Of a DNA stretch of 64,000 nucleotides, positions 1-11,095 are shown in pieces (positions within the stretch are counted from its first letter, which is position 1; the number at the start of each line of letters is the position of its first letter). The stretch is from the NCBI GenBank assembly GCA_037954665.1, contig JBBMOL010000298.1:1-64000 (forward strand), read 5' to 3'. Both the position numbers and the translations under genes were made by a program. The notes under the pieces are model-generated. The model saw only the letters and a list, made by a program, of their open reading frames with translations, was not told the DNA's origin and made no database searches. The stretch is from Laguncularia racemosa. Taxonomy: Eukaryota; Streptophyta; Magnoliopsida; Myrtales; Combretaceae.

Positions 1-423
1 ATCGTTGTAAATGTGGTCACCACAATTATCATAGTTGCAAATGTCCTTGTCATCATTGTAAACATCATTATTGCAAATGTCATTGCTGTCGTAAGGCTTG
101 TCACTGCAAATGTTGTCATCATCGTTACAATCATTGTCATTGCAAACATCATCACCGCAAATATCATCATAGTAGATGTTGTCACTACAAACATTATCGT
201 TGTAAATATCATCACTACAAATGTCCCCATCTTTGCTACAAACATCATCACCACAAATATCATTGCTGTAAATGTCGTTACTTCGAATGTCATCACTACA
301 AATATAATCACTACAAATGCTGTCATTGCAAATATAGTTATCGCAAATATCATTGCTGCAAATGTCCTCATTGTCGTTGCAAACATAGTCGCCACAAAAT
401 ATCATTACTGCAAATGTCATCAT
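1..423 (+). repeat. 15-bp-period minisatellite, segment a
   Basis: Tandem units of about 15 bp, consensus near ACAAATRTCATCACT, with frequent 21-bp variants (15+6) and point changes. The period is five codons, so the array reads open in several frames and yields meaningless peptides rich in T, N, I, V and A. The segment is open at the left window edge and stops exactly at the target duplication (atcat, 419-423) of element A1. It continues at 5835, so it is one array with later insertions. Confidence 0.93.
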
Positions 424-1297
424 TGATGAGATCCATGATGAGAGCCAAGCCGGAAGAAGAAATGTGGATCCTCTTGAAGTGCCGCCTGGACCGATCACAA
501 GAAATCGAGCGAAACAATTCAAGGAAGCACTTAATGGGTTGATAAAGGTTGTCCATGAAGCCGGAAAGGATTGGAGCAATCATGAAGTTGGAACGGATTG
601 GAACAACCATAGGAAGACCCTTGCTTTTATACAAGTCACACTGGACACGGGTTGAAGAGGGCGTGTACTTTCAAGCCACAGCCGTGTAGGAATTCCAAGA
701 TTGCACAGAATCATACACGGCTAGATACACGCCTAAAAGGCACGGCCGTGTATGGAGATAAGCAAATCCACAGAAAGATACACGACCAGAAGTATACAGT
801 CATGTATATGACCGGAATGTGCACAGAAAAGTATACGGTCAAAGTACACGGTCGTGTATGTTGCCAGAAGTTGTATAGAAAGGTACACGACCGTGTATCC
901 CCTGTCGGCCAGCTTTTTCTGTTTCGTTTTTTTACGCAACTTATCTAAGCTACGTCGTTTTGGACTTGTTTTTCACGAATTGTAACCCTAGTATAAAAGC
1001 TCCTAAGGTTTAGAACAACTAAGAATTTACATCTTTGAACATTAAACACTTTTGAGAGGCACCTCTCTTGGTTCTTCAAGAACTAAATCGAACTTATCGG
1101 ATTAATTTCCGTGGCGTTCATCCCGACTTATCAATCAGTCTTTCATCCCGATTGTGGTGTCTTCATTTTATACAAGGTTCTTGTCTCGCTTATAGACAAC
1201 GGGTCGCGGTTTCCACTTGGGTGTTTGGGCGTCTTAGGCAACGAATTCCGAATGTATTGGTATTGGGTTTCGTCACGAGTTGGCATGGTTCGTATCA
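424..1297 (+). repeat. A1 5' LTR
   Basis: 874 bp, TGATGAG...CGTATCA. The first about 230 bp encode the C-terminal pol tail seen in frame in the 3' LTR. Then follow clustered ACACGG/CCGTGT palindromes (655-905), a TATA box and a short leader with the self-complementary pieces gagaggcacctctc and gttcttcaagaac. Confidence 0.95.
992..998 (+). promoter_or_regulatory. A1 LTR TATA box
   Basis: TATAAAA inside the 5' LTR, about 300 bp before the LTR end and downstream of the palindrome cluster, a plausible U3/R core promoter. The same position is kept in the other A-family LTRs. Transcript start not shown. Confidence 0.5.
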
Positions 1298-1300
1298 GTT

Positions 1301-1312
1301 TGGTATCAGAGC
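1301..1312 (+). other. A1 primer-binding site (initiator Met tRNA)
   Basis: TGGTATCAGAGC, three bases after the 5' LTR end, complementary to the 3' end of plant initiator-Met tRNA. It fixes the element's orientation. Confidence 0.92.
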
Positions 1313-1808
1313 TTAGGTTTGTCAAAACATCAAGTTCGGTTGAGGAAGGTAATATGAAAAACCCTAACTCCAATCGTTCATATCAATTATCGTATTCAAT
1401 TTCGTAGTATTGATTGTCTTTTGATAGTGTAAATATCGACTAGGCGATTGTTAAAAAAAAAAAAAGAGAGTAGAAATCACGACAAAAAAAAAAAGAAGAG
1501 AAAAGAAAAGAAAAGAAAAACGTGATCAAGAGCAACAACCAAGACAAAAAAAAAATTCGGATAGAAAAATAGAGGAAAATTTACGAACCCTAGAGTTGTT
1601 TTGAATTCTACGGAAGGAAATTGGTGTAGTTTGGGTTAGTTCCAAGAGAATTGAGAAGAGGAAATTGGCGAGTTGATATCATCATTATTTGTGAGAATAC
1701 ACGAGTGACTGTGTGATATCATCATTTGAGCAAAACACGTAAGGGAGTGTATCGTGAGGTTTAATTATATATATATTTGTGTTAGTACTAATCTTTTCTG
1801 CAGGGACT
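1313..1808 (+). other. A1 leader, non-coding
   Basis: Untranslated leader between PBS and gag. It holds A-rich and AG-rich runs around 1450-1550 and no coding signal. Confidence 0.7.
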
Positions 1809-3022
1809 ATGTCGAGACAACATTCTCCTGAAGTGAGAGGGGAAGGTTTGATGCTAGGTTAGTAATTGAGGCGTTGAGGGGAGAAATGAAGAGGATGTTC
1901 CAAGAAGGAATGGAACAAATTCATGAGACGGTAGAGCAAAGACTAGAGCAATCCATAAACGTATTCCAAGGGCGTAAGAGGGAGAGTCGTTTTAGGAGAG
2001 TACCGAAGGGTGGAGATGAAATGTCGGATGATGACTTTGATGAGCCTTCTGTCAGGAGTTATAGAGGATATAGTGGTCAGAATAGAGGAACTAGGGATTG
2101 GGAAGATAGAGGAGATAGGAATAGAGAGGATGATCAATTAAGTAGCATAAAGATGAAGATTCCTTCTTTCCAAGGGAAGAATGATCCCGAGGCGTACTTA
2201 GAATGGGAGAAAAAGGTGGAGATGGTGTTTGATTGTCACAACTATAGTGGGAGAAAGAAAGTAAAACTTGCTGCCATTGAATTTTCGGATTATGCTATAG
2301 TGTGGTGGGATCAATTAATGTTGAATAGAAGGAGGAGTGGTGAGCCACCTATTGAGTCTTAGGAAGAGATGAAAAGAGTAATGAAGAAGCGGTTTGTGCC
2401 TGCGTATTATTATCGTGAATTGCACAACAAGTTGCAAACTCTGAGGCAGGGAAGCCGAAGTGTAGATGAGTATTTCAAGGAGATGGAAGTCACTATGATT
2501 AGGGCGAATGTAGAGGAGGATAGAGAGGCTACAATGGCTAGGTTTCTTGCTGGGTTGAATAGAGAAATCCAAAATGTGGTTGAATTGTAGCATTATGTAG
2601 AATTGGAGGATATGGTTCACATGGCTATAAAGGTTGAGAACCAGCACAAGAGGAAAGGTAGTAGTAATGCATGGTTTCCACAGGGTAATGGTTCATCCAC
2701 TTGGAAGACCAACCAATGGAAGAAAGAAGAAAAGCCTTTACCCACCAAACCAAAAGGGGAGCTGAGGCAAGCGAGTTCTACTCCTGGTAACCAAGGTAAC
2801 CCTGATTCTTCTACTTCTAGAAATCGTGACATTAGATGTTTTAAATGTCAAGGTAGAGGCCATATTGCTAGTCAATGTCCAAATAGGCGTGTAATGATTT
2901 TGCGTGATGATGGAGAGTATGAAACTGAGGGGGATAGTGAAGAAGATGATATGCCTCCATTAGAGGATGCTAGTGATGATGAGGAGCCTGCAATAGGGAG
3001 GTTAGTGGCAGTAGTGAAGTGA
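1809..3022 (+). pseudogene. gag: A1 gag (capsid/nucleocapsid), broken
   Basis: Would encode the Gag structural protein that packages element RNA. I take the start at 1809 because the sister copies A2 and A3 begin their frame at the same ATG (MSRQHS). A one-base loss about 25 bases downstream shifts the frame, which reopens at 1874. Central capsid-like region with W-rich segments (AIVWWDQ), then one CCHC zinc knuckle at 2837-2878 (C-x2-C-x4-H-x4-C), then an acidic linker. Premature stops: TAG 2360-2362, TAG 2588-2590 and TGA 3020-3022. Each is a C-to-T or G-to-A transition relative to A3. The frame is continuous with the protease downstream, as in single-ORF gag-pol chromoviruses. Confidence 0.88.
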
Positions 3023-3025
3023 GCG

Positions 3026-3862
3026 TTGAATGTGCAGGTGAAGGAAGAAGAAGAGGTGCAAAGAGAGAATATATTTCATACTAGATGTTATCTAGGAGAT
3101 CACATTTGTAGTTTGATCATTGATGGAGGGAGTTGCACCAATGTAGTGAGTAACTTTATTGTTGAGAGGTTGGGGCTCAAAACTGTTAGACACCCTAGTC
3201 CATATAAATTGCAGTGGTTGAATAATAGTGGAGAGACTAAGGTGAGTAAGCAAGCATTGATTGGTTTCCGCATTGGTAGGTATGAGGATGAGGTGTTATG
3301 TGATGTAGTGCCAATGCAAGCATGTCATGTGTTGTTGGGGAGGCCATGGCAATTTGATAGGAAGGTTGTTCATGATGGATTTTCTAACAAGTATATGCTT
3401 GTTCACCAAGGGAAAAGCTTTAATCTTAAACCGTTAACACTTAAACAAGTGTATGAGGATCAATTGCAGCTACAACAGTCTTTTGCAAAACCTAAGGTGA
3501 GTGAAAAGCAGAGTGAGAGTGAGAGAGCAAAAGACAATGAGAAGAAAAAGGAATATAAAAGTCAAGATCAAAAGGAAAAGGAGAGGAAGGCTGGAAAGAG
3601 TGAGAGAGGCCAAGTTGAAGGGGGATCAACTTTGGTGGTGAGTGAAAAGGAGAGGGCAGCCTTGCAAAAGGAGAGTTGTGTGGCAAGAGCGAGTGTAGTG
3701 AGGAGAGCGTTAGTGATTAGGCAACCTATGTTGTTTCTGGTTTTTAAGGAAACATGTTTTAATACTAACGAACTATCTAACTCTTTGCCTAGTGTGGTTG
3801 TGTCTATTGTGTAGGATTTTGAAAATGTCTTTACGAAGGAACTCCAAAGGCAGGTAGATGAG
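3026..3862 (+). pseudogene. pol: A1 pol: aspartic protease and K/E-rich linker, broken
   Basis: Retropepsin region in frame with gag. The active-site strand LIIDGGS is at 3113-3133 and a flap/C-terminal region with LLGRPWQFDR follows. The second half is a lysine- and glutamate-rich linker. A TAG at 3812-3814 (CAG in A3) breaks the frame just before DFENVF. Right after this motif a segment normally separating the protease linker from the RT start is missing (FP joins directly to KELQRQVDEL); the same gap is in A2 and A3. Confidence 0.85.
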
Positions 3863-5179
3863 TTAATGGAGAAGGGATACGTGAGAGAAGGCATGAGTCC
3901 ATGTGCAGTGCTTGTGATTTTGGTGCCTAAGAAGGATGGGACATGGAGAATGTGTGTTGACTGCCGCGCCATCAACAACTTTACGGTAAAGTATCATCAT
4001 CCCATTCCTTGTTTAGATGACTTCTTAGATTGGTTATATGAGTACAGTGTCATTCCTCGTGAGCCATGGATAAACATTTCCATAGATTTTGTGTTAGGAT
4101 TATCTAAGCCTAGGCATGGTCGAGATTCTAATTTTGTGGTTGTGGATAGGATTTTTAAAACGGTTCATTTCATTCCTTGTCATAAAACTGATGATGCTAT
4201 ACACATTGTTGATTTGTTCTTTAGAAAGGTAGTGCATCCGCATGGTATACCCAGAAGCATTGTTAGTGATCGAGATGAGAAATTTTTGAGTCATTTTTAG
4301 AGAGTATTGTGGGAAAAGTTGAGAACTAAATGGATGTTTTCAACTATCTGTCACCCACAAATTGATGGGCAAATTGATGTGGTTAACAGGACTTTAATTC
4401 AATTATTAGGGGCAATCATAGAGAAGAACATTAGGACTTGGAAGGATTGTCTACCATTTGTGGAGTTTGCATATAACAGGGCTTTATATAGCACTACTCA
4501 TTGTTCACCATTTGAGATTGTGTATGGTTTTAACCCATTGGTTCCTATTTATTTATTGCCATTGCCACTTAATAAGTTTATGAGTTTTGATGCCGATTCT
4601 AAGACAGATTTCATGAGAAAGCTACATGCACAGGTAAAGAGTAGGATTGAAAAACAAAATGCCAGGGTCGCTTCAAGGGTGAACGAGGGCAAGAGACCCA
4701 TGAAATTTCAACCTGGAGATTGGGTTTGGGTGCATTTTCGCAAGGAGAGTTTTCCATTGCAGAGGAGATCCAAGTTGAACCCTAGGGGAGACGGTCCATT
4801 TCCGATGCTTGAGAAAATCAATGATAATTCCTATAAGAAAATTTTACCAGGTGAGTATCCAGTAAGTGTCACATTTTATGTTACTGATCTGAGTCCATTT
4901 GATGCAGGCAATGATTTGAGGACAAATCCTTTTCAAGAGGAGGGGAATGATGAGATCCATGATGAGAGCCAAGCCGGAAGAAGAAATGTGGATCCTCTTG
5001 AAGTGCCGCCTGGACCGATCACAAGAAATCAAGCGAAATGATTCAAGGAAGCACTTAACGGGTTGATAAAGGTTGTCCATGAAGCCGGAAAGGATTGGAG
5101 CAATCATGAAGTTGGAACGGATTGGAACAACCATGGGAAGACCCTTGCTTTTATACAGGTCACACTGGACACGGGTTGA
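3863..5179 (+). pseudogene. pol: A1 pol: RT remnant fused to integrase core plus LTR-encoded tail
   Basis: Begins with the RT N-terminus (VPKKDGTWRMCVDCRAIN, then PIPCLDDFLD) and jumps directly to the integrase core (EPWINISIDFVLGL). The RT catalytic YxDD, RNase H and integrase HHCC zinc finger are therefore deleted. Integrase keeps the first two acidic residues (SIDF; SDRDEKF), but the third, normally Glu in DGQTEVVNR-type motifs, reads Asp (DGQIDVVNR). A GPY-type C-terminal module (GDGPF) follows. The frame then crosses the polypurine tract into the 3' LTR and ends in a tail with GPITRN. Stops at 4298-4300 (TAG) and 5039-5041 (TGA); the ancestral stop is 5177-5179. Confidence 0.88.
4935..4947 (+). 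other. A1 polypurine tract
   Basis: AAGAGGAGGGGAA directly before the TG of the 3' LTR, the usual plus-strand primer. It lies inside the pol frame (codes for QEEGN), so it is under double constraint. Confidence 0.9.
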
Positions 5180-5834
5180 AGAGGGCGTGTACTTTCAAGC
5201 CACGGCCGTGTAGGAATTCCAAGATTGCATAGAATCATACACGGCTAGATACACGGTTAAAAGCCATGGCCGTGTATGAAGACAAGAAAATCCATAAAAA
5301 GATACACGACCAGAAGTACAATGTCGTGTATGTGATCGGAATGTGCACAGAAAAGTACACGGTCAAAGTACACGGCCGTGTATGTTGCCAGAAGTTATAC
5401 AGAAAGGTACACGGCCAAAGTACACGGCCATGTATCCCCTGCCAGCCAGCTTTTTCTGTTTCGTGTTTTTACGCAACTTATCTAAGCTATGTCGTTTTGG
5501 ACTTGTTTTTCACGAATTGTAACCCTAGTAAAAAGCTCCTAGGGTTTAGAACAACTAAGAATTTACATCTTTGAACATTAAACACTTTTGAGAGGCACCT
5601 CTCTTGGTTCTTCAAGAACTAAATCGAACTTATCGAATTAATTTCCATAGCGTTCATCCCGACTTATCAATCGGTCTTTCATCCCGATTGTGGTGTCTTC
5701 ATTTTATACCAAGGTTCTTGTCTCGCTTATAGACAACGGGTCGCGATTTCCACTTAGGTGTTTGGGCGTCTTAGGCAACGAATTTCGAACTTATTGGTAT
5801 TGGGTTTCATCACGGGTTGGCGTGGTTCGTATCA
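4948..5834 (+). repeat. A1 3' LTR
   Basis: 887 bp, same ends and order of parts as the 5' LTR: pol tail codons, palindrome cluster 5175-5445, TATA region, leader. It is followed by the second copy of the target duplication (5835-5839). Confidence 0.95.
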
Positions 5835-6750
5835 ATCATTGTGGTAAAGTTTGTCACTGCAAATGCAGTTGTCACCGTAGCAAACATCATCACTACAATT
5901 GTGATCACCGCTAATATCGTCGCTACTAATGTAGTTGCTACAAATATTATCGCTACAAGTATCCGTTGTAAATGACCTCATCATCACTGCAAATACCATC
6001 ACCATAAATGTCGCCGCTACAAATGCCGTTATCATGGCAAATTTTGTTGCTAAAAATGTCATTGCAGTCACTATAAACATCATCATTACAAATATCATCA
6101 CTACAAATGTCAATGCTGCAAATGTGGTCACCTCAAATAATGTCACTACAAATGTTGTTGCAAACAATGTTGCTGCAAATATCATCATTGCAAAGGTCCT
6201 CATCATCATTGTAAACATTGTCACCACAAATATCATCACAGCAAATATTGTTGCCACAAATATGGTTCCCGTAAATGTCTTTATCATTGCTGCAAACATT
6301 GTCACCGTAAATATCATTGTTGCAAATGTTGTCACTACTAACATTGTCACCACAAATATCATCGCTACAAATATCATCACTACAAATGTTATCATCACAA
6401 ATATCATTGCTACAAATGTAGTTGCTACAAATGTAGTTGCTACAAATATGGTTGTTGCAAATATCATCACTACAAATGTCCTTATCGTTATTACAAACCT
6501 CATTGCCACAAATATCATCAATGCAAATGTTGTCATCATAGCAAAGCTTGTCACTCCAAATGCAGTTGGCATCACAACAAACATTGTTGCTGTAAATGTA
6601 ATCACCGTAAATATCGTCGTTGCAAATGCAGTAGTTGCAAATATTATCACTACAAATGTCCTCATCATCACCATAAAATGTCATCACTATAAATGTCATC
6701 ATCGTCATAAAGTTTGTCACTATAAATGTCATCATCATTGCTGCAACCAT
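5835..6750 (+). repeat. 15-bp-period minisatellite, segment b
   Basis: Continuation of segment a after A1, same strand sense and unit. It ends at the target duplication accat (6746-6750) of A2. Long open frames on both strands here are artefacts of the 15-bp period. Confidence 0.93.
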
Positions 6751-7601
6751 TGATACGAACCACACCAACCCGTGACGAAACCCAATACCAATACGTTTGG
6801 AAATTCGTTGCCTAAGATGCCCAAACACCTAAAGTGGAAACCGCGACCCGTTGTCTATAAGCGAGACAAGAACCTTGGTATAATGTGAAGACGCCACAAT
6901 CGGGATGAAAGACCGATTGATAAGTCAGGATGAACACTATGGAAATCAATCCGATAAGTTCAAATTAGTTCTTGAAGAACCAAGAGAGGTGCCTCTCAAA
7001 AGTGTTTAATGTTCAAAGATGTAAATTCTAAGTTGTTCTGAACCCTAGGAGCTTTTACACTAGGGTTACAATTCGTAAAAAACAAGTCCAAAACGACGTA
7101 GCTTAGATAAGTTGCATAAAAACACGAAAACAGAACAAGCTGGCCGGCAGAGGATACACGGCCGTGTATACGACCGTATACTTTGGCCGTGTACTTTTCT
7201 GTGCACATTCTGGTCACATACACGACCGTGTACTTCTGGTCGTGTATCTTTCTGTGGATTTTCTTGTCTCCATACACGGCCGTGCCTTTTAGCCGTGTGT
7301 CTAGCCGTGTATGATTCTGTGTAATCTTGGAATTCCTACACGACCGTACCTTGAACTTACACGCCCTCTTCATCTCGTGTCTGGTGTGACTTGCATAAAA
7401 GTAAGGGTCTTCCCATGGTTGTTCCAATCCGTTCCAACTTCATGATTGCTCCAATCCTTTCCGGCTTCATGGACCACCTTTATCAACCCGTTAAGTGCTT
7501 CCTTGAATCTTTTCGCTCGATTTCTTGTGATCGGTCCAGGCGGCACTACAAGAGGATCCACATTTCTTCTTCCGGCTTGGCTCTCATCATGGATCTCATC
7601 A
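6751..7601 (-). repeat. A2 3' LTR
   Basis: 851 bp. On the + strand it starts TGATACG and ends CTCATCA. Palindrome cluster at about 7150-7375. It includes the pol tail codons (about 7370-7601). Confidence 0.94.
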
Positions 7602-8740
7602 TTCCCCTCCTCTTGAAAAGGATTTGTCCTCAAATCATTGCCTGCATCAAATGGACTCAGATTAGTAACATAAAATGTGACACTTACTGGATACTCACTT
7701 GGAAAATTTTTCTTGTAGGCATTATCATTGATTTTCTCAAGCATCGGAAATGGACCGTCTCCCTTAGGGTTCAACTTGGATCTCCTCTGCAATGGAAAAC
7801 TCTCCTTGCGAAAATGCACCCAAACCCAATCTCCAGGCTGAAAAATCTTGGGTTTCTTGTCCTTGTTCACCCTTGAAGCGGCCCCGGCATTTTGTTTTAC
7901 AATCCTAATCTTTACCTATGTATGTAGCTTTCGCACGAAATCTGCCTTAGAATCAGCATCAAAACTCACAGACTTGTTAAGTGGCAGTGGCAATGGCAAT
8001 AAATAAATAGGAACCAATGGGTTAAAACCATACACAATCTCAAATGGTGAACAATGAGTAGTGCTATATAAAGCCCTGTTATATGCAAACTCCACAAATG
8101 GTAGACAATCTTTCCAAGTCCTAATGTTCTTCTCTATGATTGCCCCTAACAATTGAATTAAAGTCCTGTTAACCACATCAATTTTCCCATCAATTTGTGG
8201 GTGACAGATAGTTGAAAACATCCGTTTAGTTCCCAACTTTTCCTAGAATACTCTCCAAAAATGACTCAAAAATTTCTCATCTCGATCACTAACAATGCTT
8301 ATAGGTATACCATGCGGACGCACTACCTTTCTAAAGAACAAATCAACAATGTGTATAGCATCATCAGTTTTATGACAATGAATGAAATGAACTATTTTAA
8401 AAATCCTATCCACAACCACAAAATTAGAATCTCGACCATGCCTAGGCCTAGATAATCCTAACACAAAATCTATGGAAATGTTTATCCATGGCTTACGAGG
8501 AATGACACTATACTCATATAACCAATCTAAGAAGTCATCTAAACAAGGAATGGGATAACAATACTTTACCGTAAGGTTGTTGATGGCGCGGCAGTCAACA
8601 CACATTCTCCATGTCCCATCCTTCTTAGGCACCAAAATCATAGGCACTGCACATGGACTCATGCCTTCTCTCACGTATCCCTTCTCCATTAACTCATCTA
8701 CCTACCTTTAGAGTTCTTTCGGAAAGACATTTTCAAAATC
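7370..8740 (-). pseudogene. pol: A2 pol: RT remnant, integrase core, LTR-encoded tail
   Basis: Same fusion as A1: the RT N-terminus through LDDFLD joined to the integrase core at WLYEYSVIP. The third catalytic position again reads Asp (DGKIDVVNR). The frame is kept from 8740 to 7370 but carries stops near 8698-8710 (TAA and TAG in the KELQRQVDEL region), 8222-8224 (TGG to TAG) and 7916-7918 (CAG to TAG). The tail through GPITRNRAK to the end is open in this copy. It shows that the ancestral frame extends about 77 codons into the LTR and stops at 7370-7372. Confidence 0.87.
7602..7614 (-). other. A2 polypurine tract
   Basis: Pyrimidine run on the + strand (purine on -) directly beside the 3' LTR, identical to the A1 tract. 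Confidence 0.88.
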
Positions 8741-9808
8741 CTACACAAGAGACACAACCGCACTAGGCAAAGCATTAGATAATTCGTTAGTAGTCAAAAA
8801 TGTTTCTTTAAAAACCAGAAACAACATAGGTTGCCTAATCACTAACGCTCTCCTTACTACACTCGCTCTTGCCACACGACTCTCCTTTTGCAAGGCTACC
8901 CTCTCCTTTTCACTCACCACCAAAGTTGGTCCCCCTTCAACTTGGCCTCTCACACTCTTTCCAGCCTTCCTCACTTTTTCCTTTTGATCTTGACTTTTAT
9001 ATTCCTTTTCTTTCTCATTGTCTTTTGCTCTCTCACTCTCCTTCTGCTTTTCACTCACCTTATGTTTTGCAAAAGACTGTTGTAGCTGCAACTGGTCCTC
9101 ATGCACCTGTTTGGGTGTTAACGGTTTAAGATTAAAGCTTTTCCCCTGGTGAACAAGCATATACTTGTTAGAAAAGCCATCATGAACAACCTTCCTATAA
9201 AATTGCCATGGCCTCCCCAACAATACATGACATGCTTGCATTGGCACTATATCACATAACACCTCATCCTCATACCTACCAATGCGAAACCCAATCATTG
9301 CTTGCTTACTCACCTTAGTCTCTCCACTATCATTCAACCACTGCAATTTATATGGACTAGGGTGTCAAACAGTTTTGAGCCCCAGCCTCTCAACAATAAA
9401 ATTGCTCACTACATTGGTGCAACTTCCCCCATCAATAATCAAACTACAAATGTGATCTCCTCGATACCATCTAGTATGAAATATATTCTCTCTTTTCCTA
9501 TCTCCTATATCTTCCCAATCCCTAGTTCCTCTATTCCGACCACTATATCCTCTACAACTCCCGACAGAAGTCTCATCAAAGTCATCATCCGACATTTCAT
9601 CTCCACCCCTCGGTACTCTCCTAGAACGACTCTCCCTCTTACGCCCTTGGAATACGTTTGTGGATTGCTCTAGTCTTTGCTCTACCGTCTCATGAATTTG
9701 TTCCATTCCCTCTTGGAACATCCTCTTCATTTCTCCCCTCAACGCCTTAATTACTAACCTAGCATCAAACCTTCCCCTCTTACCTTCAAGAGAATGTTGT
9801 CTCGACAT
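8741..9808 (-). pseudogene. gag: A2 gag-protease with in-frame gag deletion
   Basis: Starts at the ATG at 9808 (MSRQHS). After about 100 residues the gag N-terminus jumps straight into the protease region (RENIFHTR, then LIIDGGS). Capsid core, zinc knuckle and acidic linker, about 950 bp in A1, are missing. The junction lies within agagag, present on both sides in A1, which suggests a microhomology deletion. The reading frame is kept. Stops: TGA 9365-9367 and TAG 8741-8743. The K/E-rich linker after the protease is as in A1. Confidence 0.87.
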
Positions 9809-10241
9809 TGTCCCTGCAGAAAAGATTAGTACTAACACAAATATATATATAATTAAACCTCACGATACACTTCCTTACGTGTTTCGCTCAAATGATGATA
9901 TCACACAGTCACTCGTGTATTCTCACAAATAATGATGATATCAACTCGCCAATTTCCTCTTCTCAATTCTCTTGGAACTAACCCGAACTACACCAATTCC
10001 CTTCCGTACAATGTTGGTTGTTGCTCTTGATCATGTTTTTCTTTTCTTTTCTTTTCTCTTCTTTTTTCTTTTTTGTCGTGATTTTTACTCTTTTTTTTTT
10101 TTAACAATCGCCTAGTCGATATTACACTATCAAAAGACAATCAATACTACGAAATTGAATACGATAATTGATATGAACGATTGGAGTTAGGGTTTTCGAT
10201 ATTACCTTCCTCAACCGAACTTGATGTTTTGATAAACCTAA
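9809..10241 (-). other. A2 leader, non-coding
   Basis: Leader between PBS and gag, with TC-rich runs on the + strand. Compared with A3 it lacks a short segment near 10008. No coding signal. Confidence 0.7.
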
Positions 10242-10253
10242 GCTCTGATACCA
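10242..10253 (-). other. A2 primer-binding site (initiator Met tRNA)
   Basis: Reverse complement reads TGGTATCAGAGC, three bases from the LTR edge. Confidence 0.92.
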
Positions 10254-10256
10254 AAC

Positions 10257-11095
10257 TGATACGAACCACGCCAACCCGTGATGAAACCCAATACCAATAC
10301 GTTCGGAAATTCGTTGCCTAAGATGCCCAAACACCTAAAGTGGAAACTGCGACTCGTTGTCTATAAGCGAGACAAGAACCTTGGTATAATGTGAAGACGC
10401 CACAATCGGGATGAAAGACCGATTGATAAGTCGGGATGAACACCACGGAAATCAATCCGATAAGTTCAAATTAGTTCTTGAAGAACCAAGAGAGGTGCCT
10501 CTCAAAAGTGTTTAATGTTCAAAGATGTAAATTCTAAGTTGTTCTAAACCCTAGGAGCTTTTATACTAGGGTTACAATTCGTAAAAAACAAGTCCAAAAC
10601 GACGTAGCTTAGATAAGTTGCGTAAAAACACAAAAACGAAACAAGCTGGCCGGTAGGGGATACACGGCCGTGTACTTTGGCCGTGTACTTTTCTGTGCAC
10701 ATTCCGGTCACATACATGACCGTGTACTTCTGGTCGTATATCTTTCTGTGGATTTGCTTGTCTCCATACACGACTGTGCCTTTTAGCCGTATGTCTAGCC
10801 GTGTATGATTCTGTGCAATCTTGGAATTCTTACACGGTCGTGCCTTGAACATACACGCCCTCTTCATCCCGTGTCCGGTGTGACTTGTATAAAAGCAAGG
10901 GTCTTCCCATGGTTATTCCAATCCGTTCCAACTTCATGATTGCTCCAATCCTTTCTAGCTTCATGGACAACCTTTATCAACCCGTTAAGTGCTTCCTTGA
11001 ATCGTTTCGCTCGATTTCTTGTGATCGGTCCAGGCGGCACTTCAAGAGGATCCACATTTCTTCTTTCGGCTTGGCTCTCATCATGGATCTCATCA
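10257..11095 (-). repeat. A2 5' LTR
   Basis: 839 bp. TATA region near 10560, palindrome cluster about 10660-10870, pol tail codons at the far end. Followed by target duplication 11096-11100. Confidence 0.94.

Larger units (their letters stand above)
424..5834 (+). mobile_element. A1: defective Ty3/gypsy chromovirus-like (CRM-type) LTR retrotransposon
   Basis: Complete insertion with two LTRs (424-1297, 4948-5834), both starting TG and ending CA, an initiator-Met primer-binding site, a polypurine tract and a 5-bp target duplication atcat at 419-423 and 5835-5839. The interior is one gag-pol frame with retropepsin and integrase domains, but most of RT, all RNase H and the integrase zinc finger are absent. 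The chromovirus/CRM assignment rests on the CCHC gag, the single gag-pol ORF, the Met PBS and the LTR-encoded tail; another chromovirus clade is possible. The frame carries one frameshift and six stops, so this copy is dead. Confidence 0.95.
6751..11095 (-). mobile_element. A2: second copy of the defective A family, with extra gag deletion
   Basis: Bounded by LTRs 6751-7601 (3') and 10257-11095 (5') on the minus strand, with target duplication accat at 6746-6750 and 11096-11100. It shares the RT/RNase H deletion of A1 and has also lost most of gag. It lies in the same minisatellite in opposite orientation to A1. Confidence 0.95.

Noticed and set aside
13..426. 137-codon ORF and similar long ORFs in the minisatellite segments, up to 290 codons, on both strands
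   Set aside because: The 15-bp period equals five codons, so stops are excluded in several frames at once. The peptides are low complexity, overlap on both strands and carry no domain.
1301..1312. tRNA gene
   Set aside because: Only the 12-18 bases complementary to the tRNA 3' end are present here and at the other primer-binding sites; no cloverleaf.
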